A DNA stretch of 64,000 bases, from contig NZ_JARBTK010000003.1 in assembly GCF_029240215.1 (NCBI RefSeq), positions 62,001 to 126,000 of the forward strand, given 5' to 3'. Position numbers and translations under genes: made by a program. This document shows, piece by piece, positions 53,525-60,776 of this stretch (the stretch's first letter is position 1; the number at the start of each line of letters is the position of its first letter). A model generated the notes under the pieces. It was not told the origin of the DNA. It did not search any database and was given only the letters and a program-made list of their open reading frames with translations. The stretch comes from Chryseobacterium sp. (GTDB taxonomy: Bacteria > Bacteroidota > Bacteroidia > Flavobacteriales > Weeksellaceae).

Positions 53525-54160
53525 TTATTTATTTCCTTTAAAAGTCACCCCAAGAGAAACCACAGGTTTTGAAAACTGATTCCCCTTTGCAAAATCTCCG
53601 TTTCCGAAAACGAACTGGTATCCGGCTCGGGTGGTAAGATACACCGATATATTCTCCTTAGTAATGCTTCCTAATTTCAGTGAAAAATCTAATCCGCCCT
53701 GTATATTATAAAAAATATCACGTTCGAGTTTTCGGGGGACCTCATACTCATTGACGATCCATATTCCGTCAATTTCATTGTACTGCGTTTGGGTACTTGT
53801 TTCATCGGGATTGACGAGGCTTAAAAAATACAGACCAGTTGAGAGATACGTGCTGAAAAAAACTTTTTCGTTATTGATCACATCATTTTGAACTAAAAAA
53901 TTGAGAGTAATATGATTAGATCGTGTTCTGTCGGCTGAATATCCGAAATTTTCAGGATGTTTTTCGCTCATAAAGCTCAATGCTCCTCCCAATGAAACAC
54001 GGTCGTTGATGTATGATCTCATGTTAATGTGTAACGCAGGCTGATATTTCCGGATTCCGGGCTGTAATTCTATTCCTGCATAAAATGCTATCTGATCTTT
54101 CTGTGCAAAACAGATTGGGCAGCTCAGTAAAAATACCAAAATATAAAGTGCTTTTTTCAT
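53525..54160 (-). CDS. Outer membrane beta-barrel-like protein
   Basis: 211 residues with signal peptide M-K-K-A-L-Y-I-L-V-F-L-L-S-C-P-I-C-F-A-Q. The mature chain alternates polar and aromatic residues in about eight strands (Q-I-A-F-Y-A-G-I-E-L, I-N-M-R-S-Y-I, H-I-T-L-N-F-L-V, V-F-F-S-T-Y-L-S-T-G-L-Y-F, S-V-Y-L-T-T-R-A-G-Y-Q-F-V-F-G) and ends P-V-V-S-L-G-V-T-F-K. It is probably a small outer-membrane barrel of unknown job. It lies between the two repeat arrays. Confidence 0.7.
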   Translation of the reverse strand: MKKALYILVFLLSCPICFAQKDQIAFYAGIELQPGIRKYQPALHINMRSYINDRVSLGGALSFMSEKHPENFGYSADRTRSNHITLNFLVQNDVINNEKVFFSTYLSTGLYFLSLVNPDETSTQTQYNEIDGIWIVNEYEVPRKLERDIFYNIQGGLDFSLKLGSITKENISVYLTTRAGYQFVFGNGDFAKGNQFSKPVVSLGVTFKGNK

Positions 54161-54295
54161 GACAAAGAATTTTAAAGTTAATCATGTAAGAATGGAAAAA
54201 TACTTTCTGAAAAAGCTTTAATCATCACTCTTTACTTATAAGACTTTAAAATTCTTGAAAGGTTGCCTTGGTTGGTGAATTTTGTGGAAATTGAT

Positions 54296-54388
54296 AAAAC
54301 CTGCTGAGAGGCAGGTTTTTTTTAGATGGCGCGGAATTTAAATCCGTGCCTTAGCTTTGTAAACGCTCACGGATTGCAAATCCGCGAG
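54296..54388. repeat. Composite: CCTGC terminator plus GATGGCG element, copy 1
   Basis: 54296-54322 is AAAACCTGCT...GCAGGTTTTT with a T8 tail. It is joined to GATGGCGCGGAATTTAAATC / CACGGATTGCAAATCCGCG (54325-54388), an inverted repeat with a TTAGCTTTG centre. The same composite is at 56405-56505. Confidence 0.75.
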
Positions 54389-54398
54389 ATTGGGATGC

Positions 54399-54776
54399 CG
54401 TCACTTCGAGTAGCTTTTGGAAGAAGCATACCGAGAAGTTTTGATTTTTGACTGTCTTTGATTCACAAGTTCTCGATACATTTTTTCTTCAGAAAAAACA
54501 CTCGAACTGACGGATCTGTAAACTTTATTCATTGATTTATAAATAAGATTTTCCAATTCGTCACTTCGAGTAACTTTTAGAAGAAGCGTATCGAGAAGTT
54601 TTGATTCTTGACTGTCTTTGATTCACAAGTTCTCGATACATTTTTTCCTTCAGAAAAAACACTCGAACTGACGGAGCTGTAAACTTTATTCTTTATTCAT
54701 TGATTGATAAATAAGATTTTCCAATTCGTCACTTCGAGTAGCTTTTGAAAAAAAGCGTATCGAGAAGTTTTGATTT
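54399..54776. repeat. Tandem array of CGTCA-ended elements (two full, one half)
   Basis: Full copies 54399-54512 and 54559-54673, plus a right-truncated copy at 54727-54776 that ends at TTTTGATTT. Spacers of about 46-53 bp carry the same GTAAACTTTATTC core as the array at 53174. The order and orientation are the same. Confidence 0.85.
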
Positions 54777-54783
54777 AAAATAT

Positions 54784-54812
54784 AAAAACCTGCTGTAAAG
54801 CAGGTTTTTTTG
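54784..54812. terminator. CCTGC-type terminator 3, bidirectional
   Basis: AAAACCTGCT / AGCAGGTTTT around GTAA, T7; it can end the converging GLPGLI transcript (minus), which stops 10 bp beyond. Confidence 0.8.
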
Positions 54813-54821
54813 TGAGAAGAT

Positions 54822-55628
54822 TTAATTTACTTTTAACTCAATAGGATTATACTGCTCATATAATTTTCTGGAATTTCTATTAAGCTGTCTTATGGTTTCA
54901 GGATCTGCATTATCTAAAATTTCTGAAAAGTCGGTAGTGAGATATGAATCTTTTATCCATTGGTATGCTTTTTCCTTTTTCACAGGTTTTATATTTTTAT
55001 AAGAGTTAGCAAACTGGCAAACTCCTTTTCGTTTTTTAAAGCTGTATAATTTGTAATGAAAATCATTTTTTTCATCATACAATTCTACAATAAGACCGGG
55101 AAGTTTATTAAATTTGTATGGACCAAAGTTTAACGGAATTTTAGGATTGAAATACGCAATCCAGTTTCTTCCATATTTGGTAGTAACAGCTTTTTGGCAT
55201 TTAGCATTTCCAATATTCTTAAATTCATTGACTAATTTCCATACGATATTATTAGGTTCATCGTAGGAAACATTTGCTGTAGTAATGGGTGTTGTAACAT
55301 ATATTTTGGCGGTAGTAGTGCCAATATTTTCCGGATATTCACTATTATAATTGTAAAGAGTTTTATAATCTTTCTCCATATCTCCTGTTATCTTAATTTT
55401 CTTATAATACTTTAAAGAATCTCCAACATAAACATTCATACTTTTAAAATAAGATTCTTTCTCATTCATCAGCAGAATGAAAGTTGTAAGTTCGCTTTTA
55501 GCGTTGGGTAAGTTACTTTTCTTATAATCTAGTGTATATCCCGCCTGATATTCTGTATTAAAACTTTTTTGAGCTTTTACTGAAAAAATAAAAAGAGTAA
55601 AAACTAATAATAATATATTTTTTTTCAT
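54822..55628 (-). CDS. GLPGLI family secreted protein, module 2
   Basis: 268 residues, signal peptide ending V-K-A-Q. Family motif at about 175-180 as K-L-P-G-L-I-V-E-L-Y-D, preceded by A-Y-F-N-P-K-I-P-L-N-F-G-P-Y-K-F, matching the same region in the protein at 11442. It follows a 73-residue exported peptide gene by 66 bp; the XRE gene is divergent beyond that. The two GLPGLI proteins are diverged paralogues. Confidence 0.87.
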   Translation of the reverse strand: MKKNILLLVFTLFIFSVKAQKSFNTEYQAGYTLDYKKSNLPNAKSELTTFILLMNEKESYFKSMNVYVGDSLKYYKKIKITGDMEKDYKTLYNYNSEYPENIGTTTAKIYVTTPITTANVSYDEPNNIVWKLVNEFKNIGNAKCQKAVTTKYGRNWIAYFNPKIPLNFGPYKFNKLPGLIVELYDEKNDFHYKLYSFKKRKGVCQFANSYKNIKPVKKEKAYQWIKDSYLTTDFSEILDNADPETIRQLNRNSRKLYEQYNPIELKVN

Positions 55629-55694
55629 AATGTAAGAAAGGCTATTCTTGGAATTACCAAAATAGCCAAATAAAAATTAATTTTAGATGAAAAA

Positions 55695-55916
55695 CTACGA
55701 TGTAGATGTAGAAGAAGTATAATAAACAAAACGTGTTGGAAATGTTCCACAAGCATTATAGTTTAGTTGTGACATCGTATTTTCTAAGTCTTTAGGTGTT
55801 GCATTCTTTACATAGTTATCATTAATTTGAAAAACTATACCACAAGTTGTTCTGAATGGTAAAGCACTTGCTAAAGTTCCGACGGCTATAGCTCCGATAA
55901 TGAATAATTTTTTCAT
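55695..55916 (-). CDS. Small exported protein with two cysteines, module 2
   Basis: 73 residues from the ATG at 55916 (M-K-K-L-F-I-I-G-A-I-A-V-G-T-L-A-S-A); the longer frame to 55946 would start inside the promoter. The signal peptide matches that of the 92-residue protein at 12239. The mature part has Cys25 (T-T-C-G) and Cys56 (N-A-C-G), possibly a disulfide, and a Ser/Thr-rich end. Apart from the leader the two peptides differ, as expected for a fast-changing secreted peptide. Function unknown. Confidence 0.72.
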   Translation of the reverse strand: MKKLFIIGAIAVGTLASALPFRTTCGIVFQINDNYVKNATPKDLENTMSQLNYNACGTFPTRFVYYTSSTSTS

Positions 55917-55943
55917 AATTGATATTTTTTTATAATTACAGTA

Positions 55944-55974
55944 CAAAGGTAAATTTCATACACTAATTCTGCAA
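55944..55974 (-). promoter_or_regulatory. Full Bacteroidota promoter of peptide/GLPGLI operon 2
   Basis: On the minus strand TTG (55974-55972), 20 bases, TACCTTTG (55951-55944): a complete consensus match, 27 bases before the ATG. It is one of the two best promoters in the window. Confidence 0.8.
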
Positions 55975-56043
55975 TTCTCTATAAAATAAATTATTCCTTA
56001 AAAAATAAATTATTCGTACTTTCGCTTTATCAAAAAACATACT

Positions 56044-56385
56044 ATGAATGTAAAGGGTAAACTTATAAGAGAGGCAAGAATGAGAAAAGATTTCTCGCAA
56101 GAATATTTGGCAAATGTTTTAGGTATTTCACAATCGCAATATTCTAAGCTTGAAAACGGTGATGTCAGTTTTGATATTCAAAAACTGGGACAGCTTTTAG
56201 ACGAGCTTGAGCTCAATCCTTTGGAGATTATTGAGTTTTCTGAAAAACAAAAGCTGATTATTAATGCCCATAATTCTCATAACGCAATTGTGAACAATTC
56301 GGGAGAAATCAATTCTCCGTTGATTCAGAATGATGTGGAAGCAATTCGTAAAATTGTTCAGGAGGAATTGTCTAAGAAAAAGTAA
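56044..56385 (+). CDS. XRE-family HTH regulator, module 2
   Basis: 113 residues. XRE helix-turn-helix at 5-65 (R-K-D-F-S-Q-E-Y-L-A-N-V-L-G-I-S-Q-S-Q-Y-S-K-L-E-N-G-D). An Asn/His-rich linker (76-92) and a short C-terminal helix follow, the same plan as the regulator at 13171. It is divergent from the peptide/GLPGLI operon, 127 bp away, and the likely regulator of it. The composite CCTGC terminator follows. Confidence 0.82.
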   Translation: MNVKGKLIREARMRKDFSQEYLANVLGISQSQYSKLENGDVSFDIQKLGQLLDELELNPLEIIEFSEKQKLIINAHNSHNAIVNNSGEINSPLIQNDVEAIRKIVQEELSKKK

Positions 56386-56404
56386 AAGATATTTGTTTGA
56401 AATA

Positions 56405-56505
56405 AAAAAACCTGCTGTGAGGCAGGTTTCATATTTTTACATAGATGGCGTGGATTTTTAATTCGTGCCTTCCGTTCTTGTAAATGCTCACGGATTGCAA
56501 ATCCT
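56405..56505. repeat. Composite: CCTGC terminator plus GATGGCG element, copy 2
   Basis: AAACCTGCTGTGAGGCAGGTTT hairpin core (56407-56430 in part) ends the XRE gene; then GATGGCGTGGATTTTTAATTC / CTCACGGATTGCAAATCC (56444-56505). Same order as 54296-54388. Confidence 0.75.
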
Positions 56506-56521
56506 CAAAAACGTTTTTTTA

Positions 56522-57682
56522 TTATATTTTTTTTCTAATTTCATTCAACTTTTCACTAAACTTTAATTGAGCTTCTTTATTTACTGATAATATTAAATTT
56601 AGATCTAATTTATCAATGTTGTTACCTAATAACCTTTGATCTTTAATATTATCTAATTGTCTCTTTATCTCATAAGGATAGTCCCAAAGTTTTTCAACAA
56701 CATCAGACGCCATATCAGCTAAATAAATTTTCAAATCTGAAAAATCTTCGATAATATAAGTGCTTTTTACATCTATCATCCATTTTAATAGTTGTTCAAA
56801 TATTTGTGAATATTTGACTGATATATAATATAATCCCTTAATATCTGATGGTTGTCCTTTTTCATTGACGAATTGGACTAAAACGGGAAATAAATTAATT
56901 AGATTACCTGTTATAGTTAATAATGATTTAAGACGATTTGAGCCCCATTCTGATAATTCTTCTAAATCGTCTATAAATTGCTTTGGTTCTACTAAAATGG
57001 AATACTTAATATCATTTTTTAGGAATTCTTTTTTTTCAATTTCATCTATAAATGTTTGGTAAAGAAATTCAAACTCGTAATAGTCTTCCTTTTCAATAAG
57101 AATTTTTAAACATTTTTCACTAACATTGATTTTGAAAAAATCATCTACATTTTTATCAAAAATATTTTTAACTCTCAAACTATCTTTAAATAAATAAGAT
57201 AATTGATTTTTTAATGTTTCAATAATCTCTCGTGATTGTTCAAATGGAAATACCCATAAATTTCTCTTTGATCTAATATCATCAATGAATTCAAATATTT
57301 TATTATTATCAACAATTTTTGAAAAATCGGCGTGTTTATTATCTTTCCATATTGTCAGTGTTGTTAAGATGCTTTTATCAATAAAGCAAAAAATAGGAAT
57401 TCCCTTTTGTTTTGCGGTCAAAAATTCAGTATTCGTTATTGACTTTCCACTTTCTATAATACTTCCATATCTACTTCCAACTACTAACACAAGAATATCT
57501 GCATTATCCTTAACCGTTTTTATACAGTTTTCTACGGCTGTTAGATCAGGGGAAACAGGAAAGCTATTATATTCTGATAAAATGGGATTATGTCCGGAAT
57601 CTTTTATAAAATCACTAATATTTGCTCTTAAATGAGACAAATCATAGCAAGTGGAACTAATAAAAATATTAAGGTTATTCAT
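56522..57682 (-). CDS. DUF4062 protein (TIR/deoxyribosyltransferase-like N-terminus)
   Basis: 386 residues. Residues 4-95 are DUF4062: N-I-F-I-S-S-T-C-Y-D-L, S-E-Y-N-S-F-P-V and the A-D-I-L-V-L-V-V-G-S-R-Y-G-S strand, a fold related to TIR and nucleoside 2-deoxyribosyltransferase-like domains. The C-terminal 250 residues are helical and unrecognised. DUF4062 proteins often lie in defence islands as signalling or effector parts. The gene is far richer in A+T than neighbours and flanked by repeats, pointing to recent transfer. Not similar to a full known defence system. Confidence 0.75.
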   Translation of the reverse strand: MNNLNIFISSTCYDLSHLRANISDFIKDSGHNPILSEYNSFPVSPDLTAVENCIKTVKDNADILVLVVGSRYGSIIESGKSITNTEFLTAKQKGIPIFCFIDKSILTTLTIWKDNKHADFSKIVDNNKIFEFIDDIRSKRNLWVFPFEQSREIIETLKNQLSYLFKDSLRVKNIFDKNVDDFFKINVSEKCLKILIEKEDYYEFEFLYQTFIDEIEKKEFLKNDIKYSILVEPKQFIDDLEELSEWGSNRLKSLLTITGNLINLFPVLVQFVNEKGQPSDIKGLYYISVKYSQIFEQLLKWMIDVKSTYIIEDFSDLKIYLADMASDVVEKLWDYPYEIKRQLDNIKDQRLLGNNIDKLDLNLILSVNKEAQLKFSEKLNEIRKKI

Positions 57683-57716
57683 TAATGAAAATTATTGGTT
57701 AATAGTTATATAATTT

Positions 57717-57724
57717 CAAATATA
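57717..57724 (-). promoter_or_regulatory. -7 box of DUF4062 gene
   Basis: Minus-strand TATATTTG, 34 bases before the start. Confidence 0.5.
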
Positions 57725-57842
57725 GTATATCTTATTTAATTTATTGAAGGTCAGAAAATACATATTACTACTATAAATCTACATAACGAATGTTCCATAA
57801 TCAAAATTCCCCCGAAAATAATTTTAAAATGTCTTAGACTTG

Positions 57843-58064
57843 CTACTTTTTAAAAATATTTTTCATCATTTTTTCGATAGAATTTTTTGTTTCTTCAGAA
57901 ATAATCTTTTCTGACTTCTTAACTAATTCACTTCTGAAGTTCTCACAACAAGCTTTGATTTCAAATCCTTTTGAAGTTTTGATGAATTGTGGATTCTTGT
58001 GATGCTCAGAACACTTTTGAGTTTCAATTTTTCTTTTAATTGAGTTGTAATCTAAATCATTCAT
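57843..58064 (-). CDS. Small Cys/His protein (73 aa), unknown
   Basis: Start at the ATG giving M-N-D-L-D-Y-N-S-I-K; a TTG at 58091 is inside the -7 box. The core C-S-E-H-H-K-N-P-Q-F ... I-K-A-C-C-E-N-F-R has two His and three Cys spaced like a small zinc-binding or redox site, followed by a basic helix. It is as AT-rich as the DUF4062 gene downstream (161 bp) and may have arrived with it. No family is named with confidence. Confidence 0.6.
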   Translation of the reverse strand: MNDLDYNSIKRKIETQKCSEHHKNPQFIKTSKGFEIKACCENFRSELVKKSEKIISEETKNSIEKMMKNIFKK

Positions 58065-58088
58065 GGTTATATAATTTCTGTTAGTTTT

Positions 58089-58096
58089 CAAATATA
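58089..58096 (-). promoter_or_regulatory. -7 box of small Cys/His protein gene
   Basis: Minus-strand TATATTTG, 25 bases before the ATG at 58064. Confidence 0.55.
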
Positions 58097-58329
58097 TTTA
58101 TTTTAAAATCTTAATAATTACGGATACCCGTAAACTGCTGATTTTATTTGAAATACTATTGCAATCTACAAATGCTCTTTTATAATTCTTCCAGTGTAAA
58201 CACGGAAATTTTATCGTGAATCGACTATACAAGGTTAAATCCTGTATTAGCGGAATATGATATGGAAAATTTCATATTCTAAATAACCAAATCAAACCAT
58301 TTGCATCCGTAGAACCTCACAAACACTCT

Positions 58330-58440
58330 TAAAACAAACCTCCTGCATCCGCATTTTGTTTAAAACAACCTTGTTTGTCACCTCCTGCAATTGCAGGAAG
58401 TCTCCTACAAGTTGCGGGAAACTTCTTGCAACTGCATTTT
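58330..58440. other. Intergenic region with repeated CCTCCTGCA / TGCAA motifs
   Basis: CCTCCTGCA occurs at about 58339 and 58381, a variant TCTCCTACA after it, and the stretches CTGCAATTGCAGG and GTTGCGGGAAACTTCTTGC can form small hairpins. The rest of the 467-bp gap shows nothing further except a -7 box at 58480. It may be regulatory DNA for the DUF6261 gene. Confidence 0.35.
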
Positions 58441-58479
58441 ATTCCCCACAAAATGTTTTAAACTAAATGCAGAATTTTT

Positions 58480-58487
58480 TATATTTG
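58480..58487 (+). promoter_or_regulatory. -7 box of DUF6261 gene
   Basis: TATATTTG, 44 bases before the ATG at 58532. Confidence 0.55.
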
Positions 58488-58531
58488 TTTTGAGTAATTA
58501 ATACATTTTTAACAAATAAACACATTAAACG

Positions 58532-59230
58532 ATGAAAATTTCATTAGTGAGATTGAGCACTAAAGACCTTGCGACTTTGGCTCAAAGAATTATTACCAAC
58601 ATTCAGTCAGGAAAATATCCTGTGATTACCAATCATCCTCTTACCACAACTTTGCAAACCTCGTACACCGAATATGATCAAGTGTATACGAAGCAGATCT
58701 ACAGCGGAAAAGGAAGCGAAGTTGCCATAGCAGACCATGAAAGGGATGTCGCTTACACCAACCTCAAAGCATTTCTCAACGGTTACCGACAGCTTCCTTC
58801 TGCACCCAATCATCAGTTGGCGGAAGATATATTTGGGATATTCAAGACCTTCGGACTGAATCTCGACCGCTTAAGCTATTCTTCACAGACTGCTCAAATG
58901 AAAAAGCTGATCGAAGAACTGGAGATTCCTGCAAACAGGCAGAAAATCGCTGTTCTTTCTTTGGATGCAGCATTTACCGAAATGAAAACCAAGCATGAAG
59001 CTTTTGAAACGTTGTTTGCAGATCAGGCAGAAGCCAATGCAGACCTCCGACAAATGACGAGTGCAAGCGCAATCCGCAAAGACCTTGAGAAAAACCTGAA
59101 ATCGTACATCAATCTATTGACCGCAATGAAAGACGTTCCGGATTGGGAACTTCTCTACAGTGATACGAATGAGCTGGTAAAAGCAGCGAAAAATTCGGAA
59201 GTAAAGACGAAGGAAGAAAAACCATCTTAA
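58532..59230 (+). CDS. DUF6261-family protein
   Basis: 232 residues, mostly helical, no signal peptide. Opening M-K-I-S-L-V-R-L-S-T-K-D-L-A-T-L-A-Q-R-I, middle N-G-Y-R-Q-L-P and L-D-R-L-S-Y-S-S-Q-T-A-Q-M, and a C-terminal basic/acid tail. This matches the DUF6261 helical family of Bacteroidota, function unknown. The codon use is less AT-rich than the DUF4062 gene nearby. It is followed by a terminator and then the largest repeat array. Confidence 0.72.
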   Translation: MKISLVRLSTKDLATLAQRIITNIQSGKYPVITNHPLTTTLQTSYTEYDQVYTKQIYSGKGSEVAIADHERDVAYTNLKAFLNGYRQLPSAPNHQLAEDIFGIFKTFGLNLDRLSYSSQTAQMKKLIEELEIPANRQKIAVLSLDAAFTEMKTKHEAFETLFADQAEANADLRQMTSASAIRKDLEKNLKSYINLLTAMKDVPDWELLYSDTNELVKAAKNSEVKTKEEKPS

Positions 59231-59241
59231 ATGATAGAATG

Positions 59242-59266
59242 ACTCAGCAAATTGCTGAGTTTTTAT
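59242..59266 (+). terminator. Terminator after DUF6261 gene
   Basis: ACTCAGCAA / TTGCTGAGT, 9-bp stem, 1-nt loop as drawn (a larger loop in practice), T5. Confidence 0.75.
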
Positions 59267-59287
59267 TCAAATGACATGAAGTCGAGT

Positions 59288-60241
59288 CGTCAGTTCGAGT
59301 GTTTTTCCGAAGGAAAAATGTATCGAGAACTTTTTGAATAACCAACAAAACAACTTTATTTTTAGGCTCATTGGTTCTCGATACAAATTCTTTCAGAATT
59401 TTACTCGAACTGACGGATTTGTTACAACAACATTGTTTATAGTCATATTAAAAATAACCACTCCGTTTGTCATTCTGAAAGAATCTAAACCCGCATCTTT
59501 CCAACTATTTTCTAATACTATGCTGAGATCCCTACGGGATGACAAAGTGTGTGGGAATAAAATGATATTTTTGTATGATGAACTTGATTCGTCAGTTCGA
59601 GTGTTTTTCCAAAGGAAAAATGTATCGAGAACTTTTTGAATGAACAAACAAATTTTGTCTTAAGCTTCTGGTTCTCGATACAAATTCTTTCAGAATTTTA
59701 CTCGAACTGACGGATTGGTTATAGTAACATTGCTTATAGTCATATTAAAAATAACCATCCTGTTTGTCATTCTGAAAGAATCTAAACCCGAATCTTTCCA
59801 ACTAATTTCTAATACTATGCTGAGATCCCTACGGGATGACAAAGTGTGTGGGAATGTGGGAATAGATTGAGAAGAAAAGCAAGATCAAGCATTCTGTTTG
59901 TCATTCTGAAAGAATCTAAGAGATCCCTACGGGATGACAAAGTGTGTGGGAATGTGGGAATAGATTGAGAAGAAAAGCAAGATTAATCACTCTGTTTGTC
60001 ATTCTGAAAGAATCTAAACCCGCATCTTTCCAACTAATTTCTAATACTATGCTGAGATCCCTACGGGATGACAAAGTGTGTGGAAATAAAATGATATTTT
60101 TGGATTATGAACTTGATTCGTCAGTTCGAGTGTTTTTCCGAAGGAAAAATGTATCGAGAACTTTTTGAATGAACAAACAAATTTTGTCTTAAGCTTCTGG
60201 TTCTCGATACAAATTCTTTTAGAATTTTACTCGAACTGACG
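59288..60241. repeat. Mixed tandem array of two inverted-repeat families
   Basis: CGTCA elements (opposite orientation to those at 53174): 59288-59415, 59590-59712, 60119-60241. Between them are GTCATTC elements with AGATCCCTACGGGATGAC right arms: 59469-59543, 59766-59840, 59900-59938 (internally deleted to 39 bp) and 59998-60072. Spacers such as AAAGTGTGTGGGAAT also repeat. The array is about 950 bp with no true gene; apparent ORFs are repeat read-through. Confidence 0.85.
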
Positions 60242-60308
60242 GATTTTTCATAGCAGATATTATGAACTATGTTGATGAATGTTTGTATTAAAATGATATT
60301 TTTGAAAT

Positions 60309-60542
60309 ATGAAAATGTTTAAAGCCGATTTGTATGAGGTGCTAGATGAGAATGGAAATCTTGTTGGTGAACAGATTTTGGGATCTCTTTTGGGTAGAAA
60401 AGAACATTTGAAAGTGGATGGAGAAATTTATTATTACAAAAAAATAGATTTTTTCAGCCAGGAAACTCATTATAATAATAAAGCCGGAAGATTGGATGCT
60501 GAAAATAGATTCTGTGCACCAAAGAATATTTTATTACGGTGA
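60309..60542 (+). CDS. Hypothetical protein, possibly 5' part of a frameshifted gene
   Basis: 77 residues: M-K-M-F-K-A-D-L-Y-E-V-L-D-E-N-G-N-L-V-G then G-R-K-E-H-L-K-V-D-G-E-I-Y-Y-Y-K-K. It resembles the start of a compact beta domain of the LURP-one/scramblase-like type, but a stop at 60540 comes early. A second frame (open from 60448) continues with similar character to 60759. A -7 box (TATTTTTG) ends 5 bases before the ATG, which would mean a leaderless start or that the Met at 60315 is used. Confidence 0.5.
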   Translation: MKMFKADLYEVLDENGNLVGEQILGSLLGRKEHLKVDGEIYYYKKIDFFSQETHYNNKAGRLDAENRFCAPKNILLR

Positions 60543-60759
60543 AAAATATACGGAAATCTATTATTTTAAATCCAGAAGTTGGTATGAAAGTTCAATTTCA
60601 CTGCATCAATTTGAAAGTGACCAACTGTTGGTGAAATTCAGAAGAAGATACAGTTTTTTAAAACCGATCTATGAAGTTCAGGTCAAAGAAAATTTTCACA
60701 ACAAATTAGTTATTTTAGCATTTGTATTTTATTATATCAAACGCTACGAAGATTTATAA
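60496..60759 (+). CDS. Hypothetical protein, possibly 3' part of a frameshifted gene
   Basis: 87 residues in the +1 frame relative to 60309-60542, overlapping it by 47 bp. Features include Y-G-E-K-Y-T-E-I-Y-Y-F-K-S-R-S-W-Y-E-S-S and F-R-R-R-Y-S-F-L-K-P-I-Y-E-V. The two parts together would make about 150 residues, a common size for a single-domain protein, so one frameshift (real or sequencing) is likely. It may also be an independent gene. Confidence 0.5.
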   Translation: MLKIDSVHQRIFYYGEKYTEIYYFKSRSWYESSISLHQFESDQLLVKFRRRYSFLKPIYEVQVKENFHNKLVILAFVFYYIKRYEDL

Positions 60760-60776
60760 AGATTAATAATTTAAAT

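Noticed and set aside
59334..60168. ORFs of 60-100 codons inside the array
   Set aside because: They are products of repeat read-through: the same residues recur from copy to copy in different ORFs.
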